In this document: piece by piece, positions 1 through 11,340 of the stretch | How the letters are laid out: every line of letters starts with the position of its first letter | Position numbering within the stretch: the first letter of the stretch is position 1 | Assembly (NCBI RefSeq): GCF_963576675.1 | Contig: NC_088915.1 | Coordinates: 7,631,001 to 7,695,000 of the forward strand | Direction of reading: 5' to 3' | DNA: 64,000 nt | Source: Euphorbia lathyris | Taxonomy: Eukaryota > Streptophyta > Magnoliopsida > Malpighiales > Euphorbiaceae | Notes under the pieces: model-generated | Told to the model about the DNA's origin: nothing | What the model saw: the letters and a program-made list of their open reading frames with translations, nothing else | The model's database searches: none | Program-made: the position numbers and the translations under genes

Positions 1-156
1 TGCACTCATGTTTGTTGCCTGAATGAAGTTTTTCATCTAGTTCTTCCAAAATGTATAATTTGACCCGAAGAACAAGGGAGGCCGACTAATAGATAATCCC
101 TCAGGGAGAATGTGTTGTATGATTTCTTGGAAGGAAACAAGTGTTGTTCTCAGCCA
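1..156 (-). pseudogene. Copia gag N-terminal remnant, runs off window edge
   Basis: Read on the minus strand, a start codon at 154-156 opens with MAENNT. One frame further on the sequence reads EGLSISRPPLFFGSNYTFWK. That matches the conserved start of Copia gag (UBN2-type: RPPLF-GSNY-W) in plant Ty1/Copia elements. The two parts are in different frames, and a TAG follows the WKN, so the copy is dead. It lies directly downstream, in element orientation, of the primer binding site and LTR. The rest of the element is outside the window. Confidence 0.75.
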
Positions 157-206
157 TTTACAGGGATCAGCTCAAGATAGTTTTATCTTGAATAGTGAGC
201 TACTGA

Positions 207-218
207 GCTCTAATACCA
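207..218 (-). promoter_or_regulatory. Retrotransposon primer binding site (initiator Met tRNA type)
   Basis: The minus strand reads TGGTATTAGAGC two bases after the LTR end. Plant Copia elements usually have TGGTATCAGAGC, complementary to the 3-prime end of initiator Met tRNA, so this is one mismatch off. It fixes the LTR as a 5-prime LTR on the minus strand. Confidence 0.75.
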
Positions 219-220
219 CT

Positions 221-518
221 TGTTGGTCCCGTGTAATGTAATAGGATTAGTTCCAAGGGAGGGGGGGGGGGGGTTAGGAACTAATATAACTTTTTCGCTT
301 AATTATGCTGACTTAATTAAATGTTTGATAATTTAACTCAGCTTTAGGTCAGCAAGGTTGAGTGAAGTGTGAGACAGCTTTAATCAAACACTGACTAGAG
401 CTGTTTTAAACTGCGAGTTGGGAAATAACACTTTAGGTCAGCTTCCAACTCAGCACTCAGATTACTCAGCGTCGGCTTATACAATTTATATACTGAGTAA
501 CTTAAGCAAGCAACACAT

Positions 519-558
<40 letters not shown>

Positions 559-1705
559 CAAAAGAAAGGGTTAGAGATTACTCGGCAGTCTTATCCTGGT
601 TCGGCCTCACCGCCTACGTCCAGTCCCCAGAATCCTTCTGGGCTTTTTCAATCCACTACTGAGCTCTTTAAAGGTAGAGCACAAACTGTTTACAAAGCAA
701 TTGAGTATGCAAAAGTACCGTCCTCTATTCGTCTACTCAATCCTACTGAGCGCTATAACCGAACACTCAGATTTTCTCTACCACTGAGTACTAAAACCGA
801 GTACTCAGCTTCACTCTCTCAACCTTTACAATTGATACAAGATTTGTTCTCTCTTAAACGAAGAACACTTTAGATGAATACAAATTCACTCTAGACTTTT
901 ATACAGAGATTGGATTTGGGTGTAAGAACTTGCTTTTTCTAATTAGACAGCTTCTCTTTTTGGATTTTCACTCTTGTGAAGATTTGCTTTTCTGTCTGTG
1001 CTTTCTTGTATTTCGGCAAAGGATCCAAGTGATGAACTTGTCCTTTTATAGCAGATTCTGAAGCTCCAATGATTTGAATTCGGACATATCCGTTGAATTC
1101 AAACGGTCTTCTTTCGTCATTGATAGGTCAGCATTCAGAATTGCAGGCCAATCCTGTCGTCTGAATTTAGCAGGCGTCAGGCTTGCCAGTTTCATCTTCT
1201 TGCGCCAGGTTTCGTCTTCTAGCGCCAGGTTTGTCTTCTTGCCAAATTCCAGGTGATCCATGCGTCTCGAAAAGGTCTCTTGGTGTAATTCTGAGGCTTC
1301 TGAATTGGTGCAGATCTTTGTCGGACTTTGTCTTCTAGTCAACGGATAATTGGTGATGTCCTGATGAACACTCAGCTTGACTTGTTTGACGTTGCCTTTA
1401 AGATCTCCTTTGACGGGGCTGAGTTACGTTCTACTCAGCTTCTTCGGTCGGCTTCGTCTTCAAGCGTTTGTCTTGAAGAAGACTTTTCTTTTATGATGCT
1501 GAGTTGTGTTCTACTCAGTTTCTGTGGCTCATGCTGACTTCGTTCTGTCTTACTTTTTATTCCTGTTCTTATTTATTAATATACTCAACATTGAACAACC
1601 ACATTAGTACAATTAAATCAAAGCACTTAAATTTAATTGTCTTAATCATGAGATTAACTTAAATAATTTTGTCAAATCAAAATCTTGTGGAAAGGTGTTT
1701 CAACA
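221..1705 (-). repeat. Copia-type 5-prime LTR
   Basis: On the minus strand the segment starts TGTTGAAACACC and ends GGGACCAACA, so it has TG...CA ends with the TGTTG/CAACA inverted repeat usual for Copia LTRs. It is followed at once by a primer binding site and a gag start. Length is 1485 bp. It contains a G homopolymer (about 259-272), a CA/TA microsatellite (about 514-558), and many copies of the word CTGAGT/ACTCAG. The flanking target base pairs at the outer end are TCATG; the partner copy is outside the window. Confidence 0.75.
514..558. repeat. (CA)n(TA)n microsatellite
   Basis: About eleven CA units run straight into about eleven TA units, inside the Copia LTR. Confidence 0.95.
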
Positions 1706-1862
1706 TCATGTATATGATATCAGCTGCTGAGAGAGTAAGATTAGCAAGCTAACTAGCTCCATGGATGCGACTTCAAAAGTTGAATCATGTATATGATATG
1801 CTCTGCTGAGAGAGCTAAGATTAGCAAGCTAACTAGATCCATGGATGCGACTTCAAAAGTTG
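1706..1862. repeat. 79-bp tandem duplication
   Basis: Two head-to-tail copies begin ATCATGTATATGATAT and end GCGACTTCAAAAGTTG (about 1706-1784 and 1785-1862), with a handful of differences. The junction with the LTR is immediate. No coding potential was seen. Confidence 0.9.
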
Positions 1863-1865
1863 TGC

Positions 1866-2740
1866 AAACCAAAAATCATATTCCAAATGGACTCAACTTC
1901 CAACAATTTGAGCAGGAAGAATGATCAATCAGTGCTTTATAGAGATACCAAGATATATGGAAGCTCAAAATGAATGATGATGTTGAATGCCTTTGTAGTT
2001 AGTAGTCTTCTTGTTGTTGAAGAGCCTGAGTGGCAGTTACTCGAAATGTATCAACTTAAAATAGAGCTTCAAGCGGAACTGCAAAAATGAAAAAAAAAAA
2101 AAAAAGTGTGAGGAGTAATTAAATTTGTTATTTTGAATATAAAATATACAGAAGAGGTTGAAAAACAAGTTTTTTTTTTTTTTTTGACAAGGAGAACAAA
2201 AAAGTCTGGTAAACATTGTATGTTTAATAATTTTTAAAAAAAATTGATGAATCTAGTGGTTATAGTACTATTTGGAAATAAAACAAATTTAATTTACTTG
2301 TTTTGTATATATCCTAGAAGATAATTTAATAGAAATCAAGTAATTTCCTTTATACTTCTGTGACATATAAAAAAGTTTGCATTTTAATAAACATTTTCTG
2401 ATTGAAATTCCAATAAAATAGAAGCTCATTCTTAAAATAATACCCCCTTAAATCTATTTAAATTACCAAAACAAGGTAAAACTATAGAAATAATTGAGAT
2501 ATTTGAAAAAAAAAAAAAGTTTACCGTGCTATAATTGCCTCTAATCTTTCATGTCCAAAAGCGTCATTGCCTGAACATGAAAGTTTTTGCAGTTCTGTTG
2601 GAAGCTCTATTTCGAGTTGCTAAACGTCAGAGATTATTAGTTGCCCTGTGGGGGCGACTCTGAAGCAGAGGGAGAAGTCTGTTCATCTGGCACTGTCATG
2701 GGTGCATCAGGAGGATCCAAGTCAAGGTGGAGATTTGTCG
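1866..2740. other. AT-rich stretch without recognisable gene
   Basis: Only short homopolymer runs (A and T tracts near 2090, 2172 and 2505) and no recognisable reading frame or transposon end. Confidence 0.6.
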
Positions 2741-2749
2741 TAATGCCTT

Positions 2750-3053
2750 GAATCAGTATATCCCGTTTCCTATTCGGAGTAGGATTGAGTTTCGGATTCC
2801 TAGTTGGATTGGGATCATGGGTTCCTAATGGGATTATGATCATGGGTTCCTAGTGGGATTAGGTTAGATTGGGTATTATAAATACCCAATTATATAACCT
2901 AATCATTGTAATCTGATTTTTCGCCTCCTAATAATACTATTCTCCTTCTGCCCATGGACTAGCCAACACAACGTTGGTGAACCACGTAAATCTGTGTTTT
3001 TCGATTGTTTGTTTATTTATCTTTCATTAATTCCGCACAACACCTATACTATT
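2750..3053 (+). repeat. Degenerate LTR-like segment (Copia or TRIM)
   Basis: A TATA-like TTATAAATAC at about 2876 is followed by a leader rich in CCTAATAATAC and CCATGGACTAGCC. It ends near CGCACAACACCTAT, a pattern typical of the R-U5 end of many plant Copia or TRIM LTRs. A very degraded primer-site-like ATTGGATTTCA follows. The left end is not clear, and imperfect direct repeats (GGGTTCCTAATGGGATTA type) lie at 2815-2865. Confidence 0.4.
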
Positions 3054-3587
3054 GGATTTCATAAAATTTCCTATAATGTCTGCTATTATAAAATATTTCA
3101 AGATTCACATATACAAATCCAATAATAATGACCGGAAAAGAGATTGAGAGAAAATCCATTTAGATTTGTTAATTGAATAACAAAAATTTAAATCTGAAAA
3201 GACAAATTCAAGTTTTAGAAGGGAACACTGTAATCAACCTTATGCCCTTCAGATTATATATATAATTGAAAACAAGTTAGTTTTTGTTACAGAAAGAATT
3301 GCTAAAAATAGAGTAGCTTTGTTGCTATTGCAAACTCAATCTCAGAAAAATGTCGAGTGCTGATATTGGTCGATAACTCAGCAGTTTTCGAACCACACTA
3401 TAAAGAGATAAGTTGTATTGTTAAATATTATTCTATAGAATTAAAAGAGAAGTGGGATATGAACAGTAAAATTCAATCAATTTAGAATTTTTGGATACCA
3501 ATTGTATCCTTTTAATTTTGATAAATTGACCATCTAGCTACTTCGAAAACGATGTAGCTTTTCGGACGGGAGAAATGTATAGAAATA

Positions 3588-4010
3588 GGGTAAATTACAT
3601 CTATGGCCACTCAACTTTAGCTATTTTAACATTATAGTAATTGAACTTCAATTCTTACCGGTATGACCACTGAATTTTAGACTTTTTAATATAGGTGACC
3701 ACTCAATTTTAACTAACTCCTCAAAATGAAAATATTCAAGAATTAAAGTTGTTCAGAATGACATTTACCACGAAACCCCATTTTTTTGAGTTTTCTCTCT
3801 CTAAAAATTTACTTTCTCTCTTCTAACCAAACAACACCTAAATGACCTCAAAACAAAAAATTTCAAAAATTAAAGTTTCTTAGAACATCATTAACTCTTC
3901 AAATTTTTTATTTTGAGGCCGTCAATGATTGTTTTGAGGTGTTGAGTGACCACCGGTGTTAAAAAAAAATATAAAGTTCAGTGGTCATACTGTTAAGAAT
4001 TAACAATTAT
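3588..4010. mobile_element. Degraded MITE with GGGTAAATTAC terminus
   Basis: The left end reads GGGTAAATTACATCTATGGC and then CACTCAACTTTAG. The right side carries the inverted counterpart AGTTCAGTGGTCATAC near 3975. Similar arms occur at 35055-35545. The right terminus is eroded and no clean target duplication was found. Confidence 0.5.
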
Positions 4011-4928
4011 TTCTTATAATAAATTTAAACCTTTTAAAGTATTCAAATAAATACAGACCTTATAAATTTTGCATCATTCAAAGTTAGGATGAATAAGCAT
4101 AACGATCCAACAACGAATTTAAGCACAGATGATATTGATTTGTCTTTGTCAAATTTGTTTTGATTGAATCAATTGGATTAAAATAAGTGTACAATGAGTT
4201 AAAGATGAGATGAAAATGATTGATCGCTTTTCAATTTAACCTAGCCAACTATGGTGAAAGATTAATTTATCTCTATTTGTTATTCAAATTTGAAGTTTAC
4301 CTACTCTCTCACCATATTATGAATTGAATATTCTTTTTATTGAGTTATGTTTGTAGCTTAAAAAGGTTTCCAAAGCATCATCTCATATTGTGCATAAGAC
4401 TTTTAAAAATGTCTTCAAATGGAACTACATGTTAGGTTTGATGATACATTTCGCAACTATTATATTTACCTATCATGTTTCTAAATTTTTAACATGATAT
4501 ATTCTTAGATAATTGTTTAAATTATGTTATGTTATTATATTTTTTTATTCTTCTTATTAATTTTATTCTAAGTGTAAATTATCTCTTTCAAATATCCGAA
4601 GCAACGCGAGGGAGTCGTCCTAGTACAATTTAAAATCAAATTCATGTTGTAGTAGTGAATACGAAGGAATATTGTGATATTTTAGAAAGATTAAGTATCG
4701 ATTTGCAAAATAATTTTAGAGGTTGATCCGATTAACAAACTAGTTTGAAAGAAAAATACAAATGATATGTAAAATACATGAGCATGAATTAGATTTATCC
4801 TTTGTCATATGAATAAGTTTTTGGTACTCTTAACATTATAGTTAATAATTGATTAAATTAGATCCCAAAATTAATTGCTTGCAAGAGAATGAGATAAGAG
4901 TGTGACTTTTATACGTTCAGATTTCATG
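4011..4928. other. AT-rich intergenic DNA
   Basis: No reading frame, RNA gene or transposon end could be supported here. Confidence 0.5.
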
Positions 4929-4934
4929 TCGGTA

Positions 4935-5345
4935 ATTGTTGGAATTAATTGGATATGGATCCAATTAGGCCCATCCGAAATGGAACGGACCCAAACCCAA
5001 TAAGAATTAGGGTTAGGTGATCTATTTATTCAGTATAAATAGAAACCCTAATCTATCATAAGTCTAAGAGAATTAGAAGAGAGTCAGAAATTAGGTTTTG
5101 AGATACAAGATCTGCAGAGAATTTTTTCTCTCCTCTTTTTCCCTAAACCGCAACCCCTCTCTCTATTTTTGGGATTCGTCGTCGCTTTAGTTCGTGAACC
5201 AATTGTCTTCCTCTCCCAATTCTAATGGCGTGGTTGAAGGCTTGACCGGTGATACTAGATCGAGTGATTGATCCGAAATCCTTCCGCTGCAAATCAAGAA
5301 CGGGATCTGTGCTACAAGAGGTAACTCGTAACCCGTTTACTTATT
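4935..5345 (+). repeat. Possible Copia/TRIM LTR-like leader
   Basis: Begins TGTTGGAATTAATTGG, contains a TATA-like GTATAAATAG at about 5034 and a C/T-rich leader at 5130-5215, as in many short plant LTRs. The 3-prime end and a second copy were not found, so this could equally be a plant promoter and leader whose gene I do not recognise. A 72-codon frame at 5249-5467 shows no known motif. Confidence 0.3.
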
Positions 5346-5559
5346 CGGATAAATATATATGTTGTGAATATATGCTTATCCCAATAGTAATGTATTTGAG
5401 AATAGGATCTGAGGATTCTCTGTCAGTGTCATTAGATTTAGATAGACATGAAGAATCTCCTTCCTGACTCTAGGCTGGTGAAGTTTCAACTTGAAGGGAT
5501 TCATTTTTTGCATTGAAGGTATAGGAATAGGATAGAACTAAATCATTTAGAGGAGGATC

Positions 5560-6309
5560 AAAAGGAACATTGATGAAATTGGTTATCTGAGATTTGGTGG
5601 AAGTTTAGAAAGATGGTGAATTCATCAGTAGCAATGTATTTAGGATCTATGAACATCTAACTAGACCTAGTTACTTACTACTATTTCAGATAAAATAAAG
5701 CAACCTTTATGAAAATTCAAAACACCGTCAAAAGAAACCGAAGCAAATAGGTGATTATGAAGCATATAGGAAAGGTTTGTAGAATCAGCAAGTCCAATGT
5801 ACTAGCTACAACTTCTGAGGAAGAGGGAAGTTTGTCTTCCTTCTTCCTCCTCCCGCTCGGTTAGATTTACTGTGTTTTTTTATTATTGTTGTTTTTTTTA
5901 TTTGTATCCATATACTTCATCTGATCTCTTTATTCGCTTGAATTGTATCAGTTTCTATTATTCTTCCGTTTATACCTTTTTTTGAATTTAGCACGAGCGG
6001 AAACGACTTATCTTGTTCGTAGATCAATGGATCTACGTGGTTGCAACAAAAGAAATGATTTACATCCGATTGTTCAGAATGACTTAAATGATGATGAGTG
6101 GATTGCAGATGCTATTCTACGGATTTGGATTTATGAGAAGTATATTTTTTCTTGTTCTTTTATGTTTTTAATACCTTTTATGGTTATTTATGCTCTTTGA
6201 AGTCATTTTAGTGCCTTTATGGATCTTGTAAGGTTTTTATTCCTTATGTTTGTTTGCTGTACTTGTTGTTTGTTCATCTATTGAAAATACAACTATTTCC
6301 ATAAAAAAA
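5560..6309. other. Intergenic DNA, no supported gene
   Basis: Short frames only (for example 5943-6200), without recognisable domains. Ends at the terminus of the next MULE. Confidence 0.4.
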
Positions 6310-7410
6310 GGGTAAATTCCAAAAAAAACCCATGTGGTTTGATGTTCTTCCAAAAAAAACATTTGTGGTTTGTTATTACAAAAAAAGGACTGTGGTTTGC
6401 GCCGTTACCCCGAAAAACGGAAAATGGCTTAACGGTGTTAAAATGCTGATGTGGCACAGGGGTAAAGTTGAAAATTCGAATTTTTTTTATTTGTTTTATT
6501 TTTCTCTTCTTCTTCTTCTCTTCTTCCATTCTTTTTTTTTTAATTTCCGATTTCCGATTTCTGAAGAAATCTGGAAATTTCTGAAATCTAGAATCCAGAT
6601 TTCGGAGAAATCCAGATTTCCTAAAATCTGGAACTTAATCTTCTTGTATTATCTCCTCCTTTCTTTGATTCGTTTCTCCATCTTTTTCTAGTCCTGTACA
6701 TAAGACAGATAGAATTTTGAATTCTCCTACTAATTTTTATGTGCAACCTTCGCTCAAAATAATAATTAAAGAAAATTGGGGTTGAAATTGAGAAAAGGGA
6801 AGAGAAGTTGGGGTAGCATAAAATGTGTGGGGGGAGATGGGGGAATATGGTTGTACAGAGAGCTTGGATCGGAAATGGTGGTTTGGCGAGAGGTGGTCGG
6901 AGAGGAAGGTAGATGCAGATGGGAATGGTTGGGGGTTGAAGGGTGTTCTTCAATTGGTGGAGAACAAGTGCATAATTTGTCAATTAAAGGTGTGCTTATC
7001 CATCCAAATCTTTGTTTCAACAGGATTTGAAACCTTTAATTTTAATATGGAAATTTCCAGTCCAGATTTCTGGAAAATTTTCAGAAATCTGGAAATTTTC
7101 AAAACTTAAAAAAAAAAAAAAAGAAGGTAGAAGAAGAAGGAGGAAGAAGAAGAAGAAGAAGAAGAAGAAGAAGAAGAAGAAGGAGGAGGAGGAGAGAAGA
7201 AGAAGAGGAGAGAGAAAAAATAAAAAAATAAAAAAAATTCGAATTTCCAACTTTACCCCTGTGTCACGTCAGCATTTTAACATTGTTAAGTCATTTTCCG
7301 TTTTTCGGGTAACGGCGCAAACTACAGTCCTTTTTTTTTTTGTAATAACAAACCACAAGAGTTTTTTTGAAAGAACATCAAACCACATGAGTTTTTTTTT
7401 TAATTTACCC
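6310..7410. mobile_element. Non-autonomous MULE with about 190-bp TIRs
   Basis: The left arm from GGGTAAATTCC through GTGGTTTG, GGACTGTGGTTTGCGCCGTT, AACGGTGTTAAAATGCTGA to TTCGAATTTT recurs inverted on the right, ending AATTTACCC. The interior is not coding; it holds an A/G-rich (GAA)n tract at about 7110-7215. Flanks are ATAAAAAAA and CAAAAAAAA, a plausible but low-complexity 9-bp duplication. Frames on both strands inside it are chance products of the simple repeats. Confidence 0.75.
7110..7215. repeat. (GAA)n/(GGA)n purine tract
   Basis: A-tract followed by GAA and GGA repeats, inside the MULE at 6310-7410. Confidence 0.9.
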
Positions 7411-7566
7411 CAAAAAAAACATACACACTAATCTTTAGCAGGGAAAGGACGTGTCTGACAACCTCAAACCGAAAAATTGGACAAACTATAAAAATAACAA
7501 TAAACAATAAACAATCAAATAATAGATATAAACAGTTCGGTTTATTTATTTTATTTCTTATAATTC

Positions 7567-7801
7567 GGATTTATTAAGTGGATTGCTAAATACCGCCTCC
7601 TTTTTACTAGTCACCACCCCATTTAGACTTTTATGCCATTCTCATAATTTTGATCCAAAACGAAAAATTCTCTGTCCAAAATCACAAACCCGAACAACAA
7701 TAATTGATGCGTAACAACCCGAGAATCCCGAAAATGGATGATTATGAGTCGGAAACATTAAAATTTACGTTTTTTATAAAAAAAAATCAGGAAAATAATG
7801 C
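7567..7801. mobile_element. Left arm of a MULE split by a second MULE
   Basis: TTGCTAAATACCGCCTCC through CTCATAATTTTGATCCAAAA matches, inverted, the right arm of the element at 41750-42371. It also keeps the start ATGGATGATTATGAGTCGG at 7734, the first exon seen in that element. The arm continues after the inserted element at about 9027-9110 (TTTTGCGTTTTTCGTCAT), and then decays. Confidence 0.65.
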
Positions 7802-9026
7802 GTAAATTTCATCAATGGTATACAACATTTACCTCGTTTCACACTTTGGTGTACAACCTTCAATTTGTCTCACTAATATATACAAACTTATGGGTGACCT
7901 TTCACTTTGGTGTACAGCAGGTAAAAATGACCTGTCAGTCAACGCGATATGTCAGCAGTTTTACCGGTCAAAAAGTCAAATTTTGACCATCTAATGTAAA
8001 ATTACTTCTATACCCTCTTCTCCCTCCTTCCTCCTTCACATTTCCCTTTCTCTCTCTAACTCTTCTCTCTACCTTATTTCTCTTTGTTTATTCTCTTCAT
8101 TTAATCTTTCTTCCTCCTTCAAAAGATTCATTATTCTGATTCTCTCTCTATCTCTTCATTTAATCACAGTTGAAGAAAACATTGGCCTTTTGAAATCAGC
8201 CGCTGTATGAAAAAAATTTGAAGATGGATTTTGTGTAGGTATTACAGTTACTGCATACCATTCTTGATGGTTCGGTTTTCTACTTATTTCATCTGTTTGT
8301 GGAGATTCGTTCCTTCATTTTTAATTTCTTTGGTCCTGTATAATCTTTTAGTTCATGTAAATGCAGGAGATGAGAGCATGGAGTTCATGGAGTGCGCCTG
8401 TTTCACTGTTCGTTTTTTATTTCTTCACTATACATTTCTTCACTCAACTCTCCATTTTTTTTATTTCTTCGCTGTTCATTTTTTTTATAATTTCAGGGTA
8501 TCCTTATCAATGGACAATTTTCTGGGCCAACCATTGAATCTATTACTAATGTAGTTGTTAATATTATTAACAAGTTGGATGTACCTTTCCTTATTACATG
8601 ATTAGTCTTTTTAATATTTGTTATCATTTCATAAAAAAAAGCTTAATCTTAATTTATGGAAGAAGAAAGTGAAGTAAATTTGTATTTGTCAATTGAGTTA
8701 GAGAGATGAAGAAATTTGAAGAGAGATGAGTTAGAGAGAGAAAGAAATAGAGTGAAGAAGATGAAGAGATTGTGGGAAAAGGGTAAAAGAGAGAAATGAT
8801 AAAATTTAATTTTTTTTATAATTTGTGGGTCCCATTTTTACTAATGACTTGAATGAAAAATGATGAGGTGGCACGTTGACCAGGCGTTGACCGGTCATTT
8901 TTACCTGATGTACACCAAAGTGAAAGGTCACCAATAAGTTCGTATATATTAGTGAGACAAATTGAAGGTTGTACACCAAAATGTGAAACGAGTTAAAGGT
9001 TGTACACCATTGATGAAATTTACCCT
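7802..9026. mobile_element. Non-autonomous MULE with about 150-bp TIRs, nested
   Basis: Terminal inverted repeats begin TAAATTTCATCAATGGT and include GTGTACAACCTTCAATTTG and ACTTTGGTGTACA; the right end is their reverse complement. The 11-bp duplication GAAAATAATGC at 7791-7801 and 9027-9037 brackets the element. A length of 9-11 bp is usual for Mutator-type insertion. The interior (8000-8870) is C/T-rich then GA-rich and shows no recognisable protein. Confidence 0.85.
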
Positions 9027-9159
9027 GAAAATAATGCATGACAATTGAACGATTTTGCGTTTTTCGTCATAAAAAATTGAACAATTTTGCATTTTTTTAT
9101 CTAATTTTTTTTAACATAGAGTTTTGCTCCCCTCCCTCAAATCCTGGATCCGCCACTGG

Positions 9160-9595
9160 TTAAATTATAGCTGAAGACTTGTTAACCCTTTTTCTTGAAC
9201 ATTTGCTCGTCGTGCCTACTTCTAAATGATCAAGATCCTTATTTCTGATCACACAAACAACATAATCACCCTCGATCACACTCGAGTACTCATGCATGAC
9301 CCAACAGCCATGTTCCCTAAATTCGGGGACAATTTTAAAAACCAACAATCTGTTGAACCCAATTTGCTGCCCTTCACTGTCATGAACATCTTGAACGTTT
9401 TGACGACTCCATGTTCCGGAACTAGCAGTTTTGTATCATCTTCCCACGGTTGCTTTTCTTCTTCAATTTGGCAAAAACGTAATATATTTCTTTGACGTCT
9501 TTGTTGAAAAGAAGCCACAGGTCTTTGTTTCCGTAAACATCACATTCTTGAATATATTCATGAGGCAGATTTTCCCCATTCAACTTCTTACAGGA
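9160..9595 (-). pseudogene. NAC-domain transcription factor remnant
   Basis: Read on minus, the segment starts KKLNGENLPHEYIQECDVYG and NKDLWLLFNKDVKEIYY. After frame changes it continues KLKKKSNRG, SSGTWSRQNVQDVHD and IGFNRLLVFK, then WVMHEYSSVIEGDYVVCVIR. Order and motifs follow NAC subdomains B to E: LP-x-I-xx-C-DVYG-N, the SGTW block, GF-xx-L-F, and W-x-MHEY...DYV-C-IR. At least two frameshifts break it, one after EIYYV and one before SSGTW. Subdomain A and any activation domain are missing. Intact NAC proteins bind DNA as dimers in the nucleus; this copy cannot. Its 5-prime side abuts a LINE 3-prime end in the opposite orientation. Confidence 0.7.
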
Positions 9596-9599
9596 ACAT

Positions 9600-9905
9600 G
9601 AACATTCTGATATCTCATATCTTTAGAGAAGGCAATCGGGTGGCTGATGCCTTAGCTAATTACGGCCACAGCTCCTCCGGCATCACTTGGTGGCCCTCAG
9701 CGCCATCATTTTGCTCCTCTTTTATTGTTAATGATCGACTGAACCTTTTTTACATTCGTTTCTCCTAATCCTCTGTACATACATTTTTTTATTCTATTTA
9801 TTTATTTAAGGGTTTAGAGTCTGTGGAGGTCTGGGTGCCGACCTAGTTGGGATGTCAGGCTAACACATCTCCTCGTCCCAGATTCTTATTAAAACAAACT
9901 TAATA
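9600..9905 (+). mobile_element. LINE 3-prime end fragment (RNase H tail and 3-prime UTR)
   Basis: The plus frame reads SHIFREGNRVADALANYGH and runs to a TAA at about 9767. This is the C-terminal RNase H block (H-x-R-E-x-N-x-AD-LA) of plant L1-type LINEs, also seen in the 45-kb LINE. The following 140 bases (TTTAAGGGTTTAGAG, CTGGGTGCCGACC) look like its 3-prime UTR. Everything upstream of the RNase H tail is missing, as expected of 5-prime truncation. Confidence 0.7.
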
Positions 9906-10075
9906 ATTTCTTGCTCGGTCGGAGCTAAAACAAACCCTGGTGGTAAGTTTTCTATTATTTCTTTCACTGCAAACCCAAACAATATCTATCAAAGTAACAA
10001 AAAAGAAAAAAAACTAATCGCGCGAAAGTAAAAGTGAGATAAAAATAAATATTGAACAAGATGAAAGTAAATCAA

Positions 10076-10271
10076 GTAAAAATGAGATAAAACCTTTTTG
10101 TTATTTGTGTCTTCTTCTGATTAAAAACTTTAAATTACTTACTAATCCTTTTAGGTTTATATTCAAGAAAGATCTCTTTATTTTTTTCAATATGATTTTC
10201 AAAAACAAATTCAAGAAGATGATATATGTGAAACAGAAGTGAAGATGTTAAACTTTTAACTCTCTTTTTAG
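10076..10271. repeat. Direct repeat copy 1 flanking a MITE
   Basis: AGTAAAAATGAGATAAAACC to CTCTTTTTAGG, nearly identical to 10760-10994. This copy lacks 42 bp present in copy 2, where TTTCAAAA-like words meet. No TG...CA ends, so not an ordinary LTR. Confidence 0.85.
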
Positions 10272-10759
10272 GGGTTAAATGTATCATCGATCATTGAATT
10301 TACATGGTTGTCTCAAAATGGTAACTCAACTTCAATTTGTCTCAATAAAATCATTCAATTTTGAGTTTTGTCTCAATTAAGTCACTCAATCGATTTTAGT
10401 GGTTAAAACGCATCGAAATAATGATATGGGGGACACGTCAACATGAGTTAACTCAAATCTCTGACCGAAACGAAATGTGACAGCCATATATCAGGTATTT
10501 GTATGGAAAAAAACTAAATTTATTTATTTTTTCATAAAAATAATCGATACGTGATAGCTAGGTGGCATATATGTGGATGTCATGTGTCATTTCGAGATAG
10601 AAATATGAGTTGTTTCATGTTGATATGTCACTTATGTCATCATTCCGATGTTTTTTAATCACTGAAATTGTGAGAGTGACCTAATTGAGACAAAACTCAA
10701 AGTTAAATTATCATTTTGAGACAACCATGTAAGTTCAGTGACCAATGATGCATTTAACC
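10272..10759. mobile_element. MITE between direct repeats
   Basis: The arms GGTTAAATGTATCATCGATC and ACATGGTTGTCTCAAAATG recur inverted at the right end, which closes GATGCATTTAACC. The interior has no frame. The element fills exactly the space between the two direct repeats. Confidence 0.75.
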
Positions 10760-10994
10760 GAGTAAAAATGAGATAAAACCTTTTTGTTATTTGCGTCTTC
10801 TTCTGTTAAAAACTTTAAATTACTTACTAATCCTTTTAGGTTTATATTCAAGAAGGATCTCTTTATTTCTTTCAATATGATTTCCAAAATCAAACAAACT
10901 TTTAGGGAAATGTCTTTATTTCAAAAACAAATTCAAGAAGATGATATATGTGAAACAGAAGTGAAGATGTTAAACTTTTAACTCTCTTTTTAGG
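10760..10994. repeat. Direct repeat copy 2 flanking a MITE
   Basis: Second copy of the 10076-10271 segment, 42 bp longer. Its open frame (10784-10981) has no recognisable domain. Confidence 0.85.
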
Positions 10995-11049
10995 GATACT
11001 TTGAGCAGGAGACTAACGAATAAGGAAATTTATCTCATCAAAGCTGTAA

Positions 11050-11340
11050 ACGAGCCGAGCCGAGCTCAAATTGATACTTCTCAAAAACCATAGGTCTATT
11101 TTGGTACCTTATCCTTTGATATCATGTTTAGAATTTTGAGATTTTTTCACATAAAAATTAACATATTTGTTAAATTTTATCTTTATTTTAAAGAGATGAG
11201 ATATATAAATATTCCGATAGTTGTCACTTAAGAGCAATTTTATCTCTATCGTTCTAACAGTGTGTAGTTGAGGGTTTGATGCTGGTAACTTGATAAGTGA
11301 TATCAATTCCAAGTATCATTAAAAAAAAAAACTCAAATAT
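11050..11340. repeat. Old MITE half and AT-rich DNA
   Basis: CATAGGTCTATTTTGGTACC at 11091 matches the right arm of the MITE at 34708-35040. No left arm remains. Confidence 0.45.

Noticed and set aside
418..873. 151-codon frame
   Set aside because: Inside the Copia LTR and partly encoded by a CA/TA microsatellite.
2637..2843. 68-codon minus frame rich in Asn/Pro
   Set aside because: Arises from imperfect GGGTTCCTAATGGGATTA direct repeats; no domain.
6776..7431. Several frames with Lys/Glu runs
   Set aside because: Translation of the (GAA)n tract in a non-autonomous MULE.
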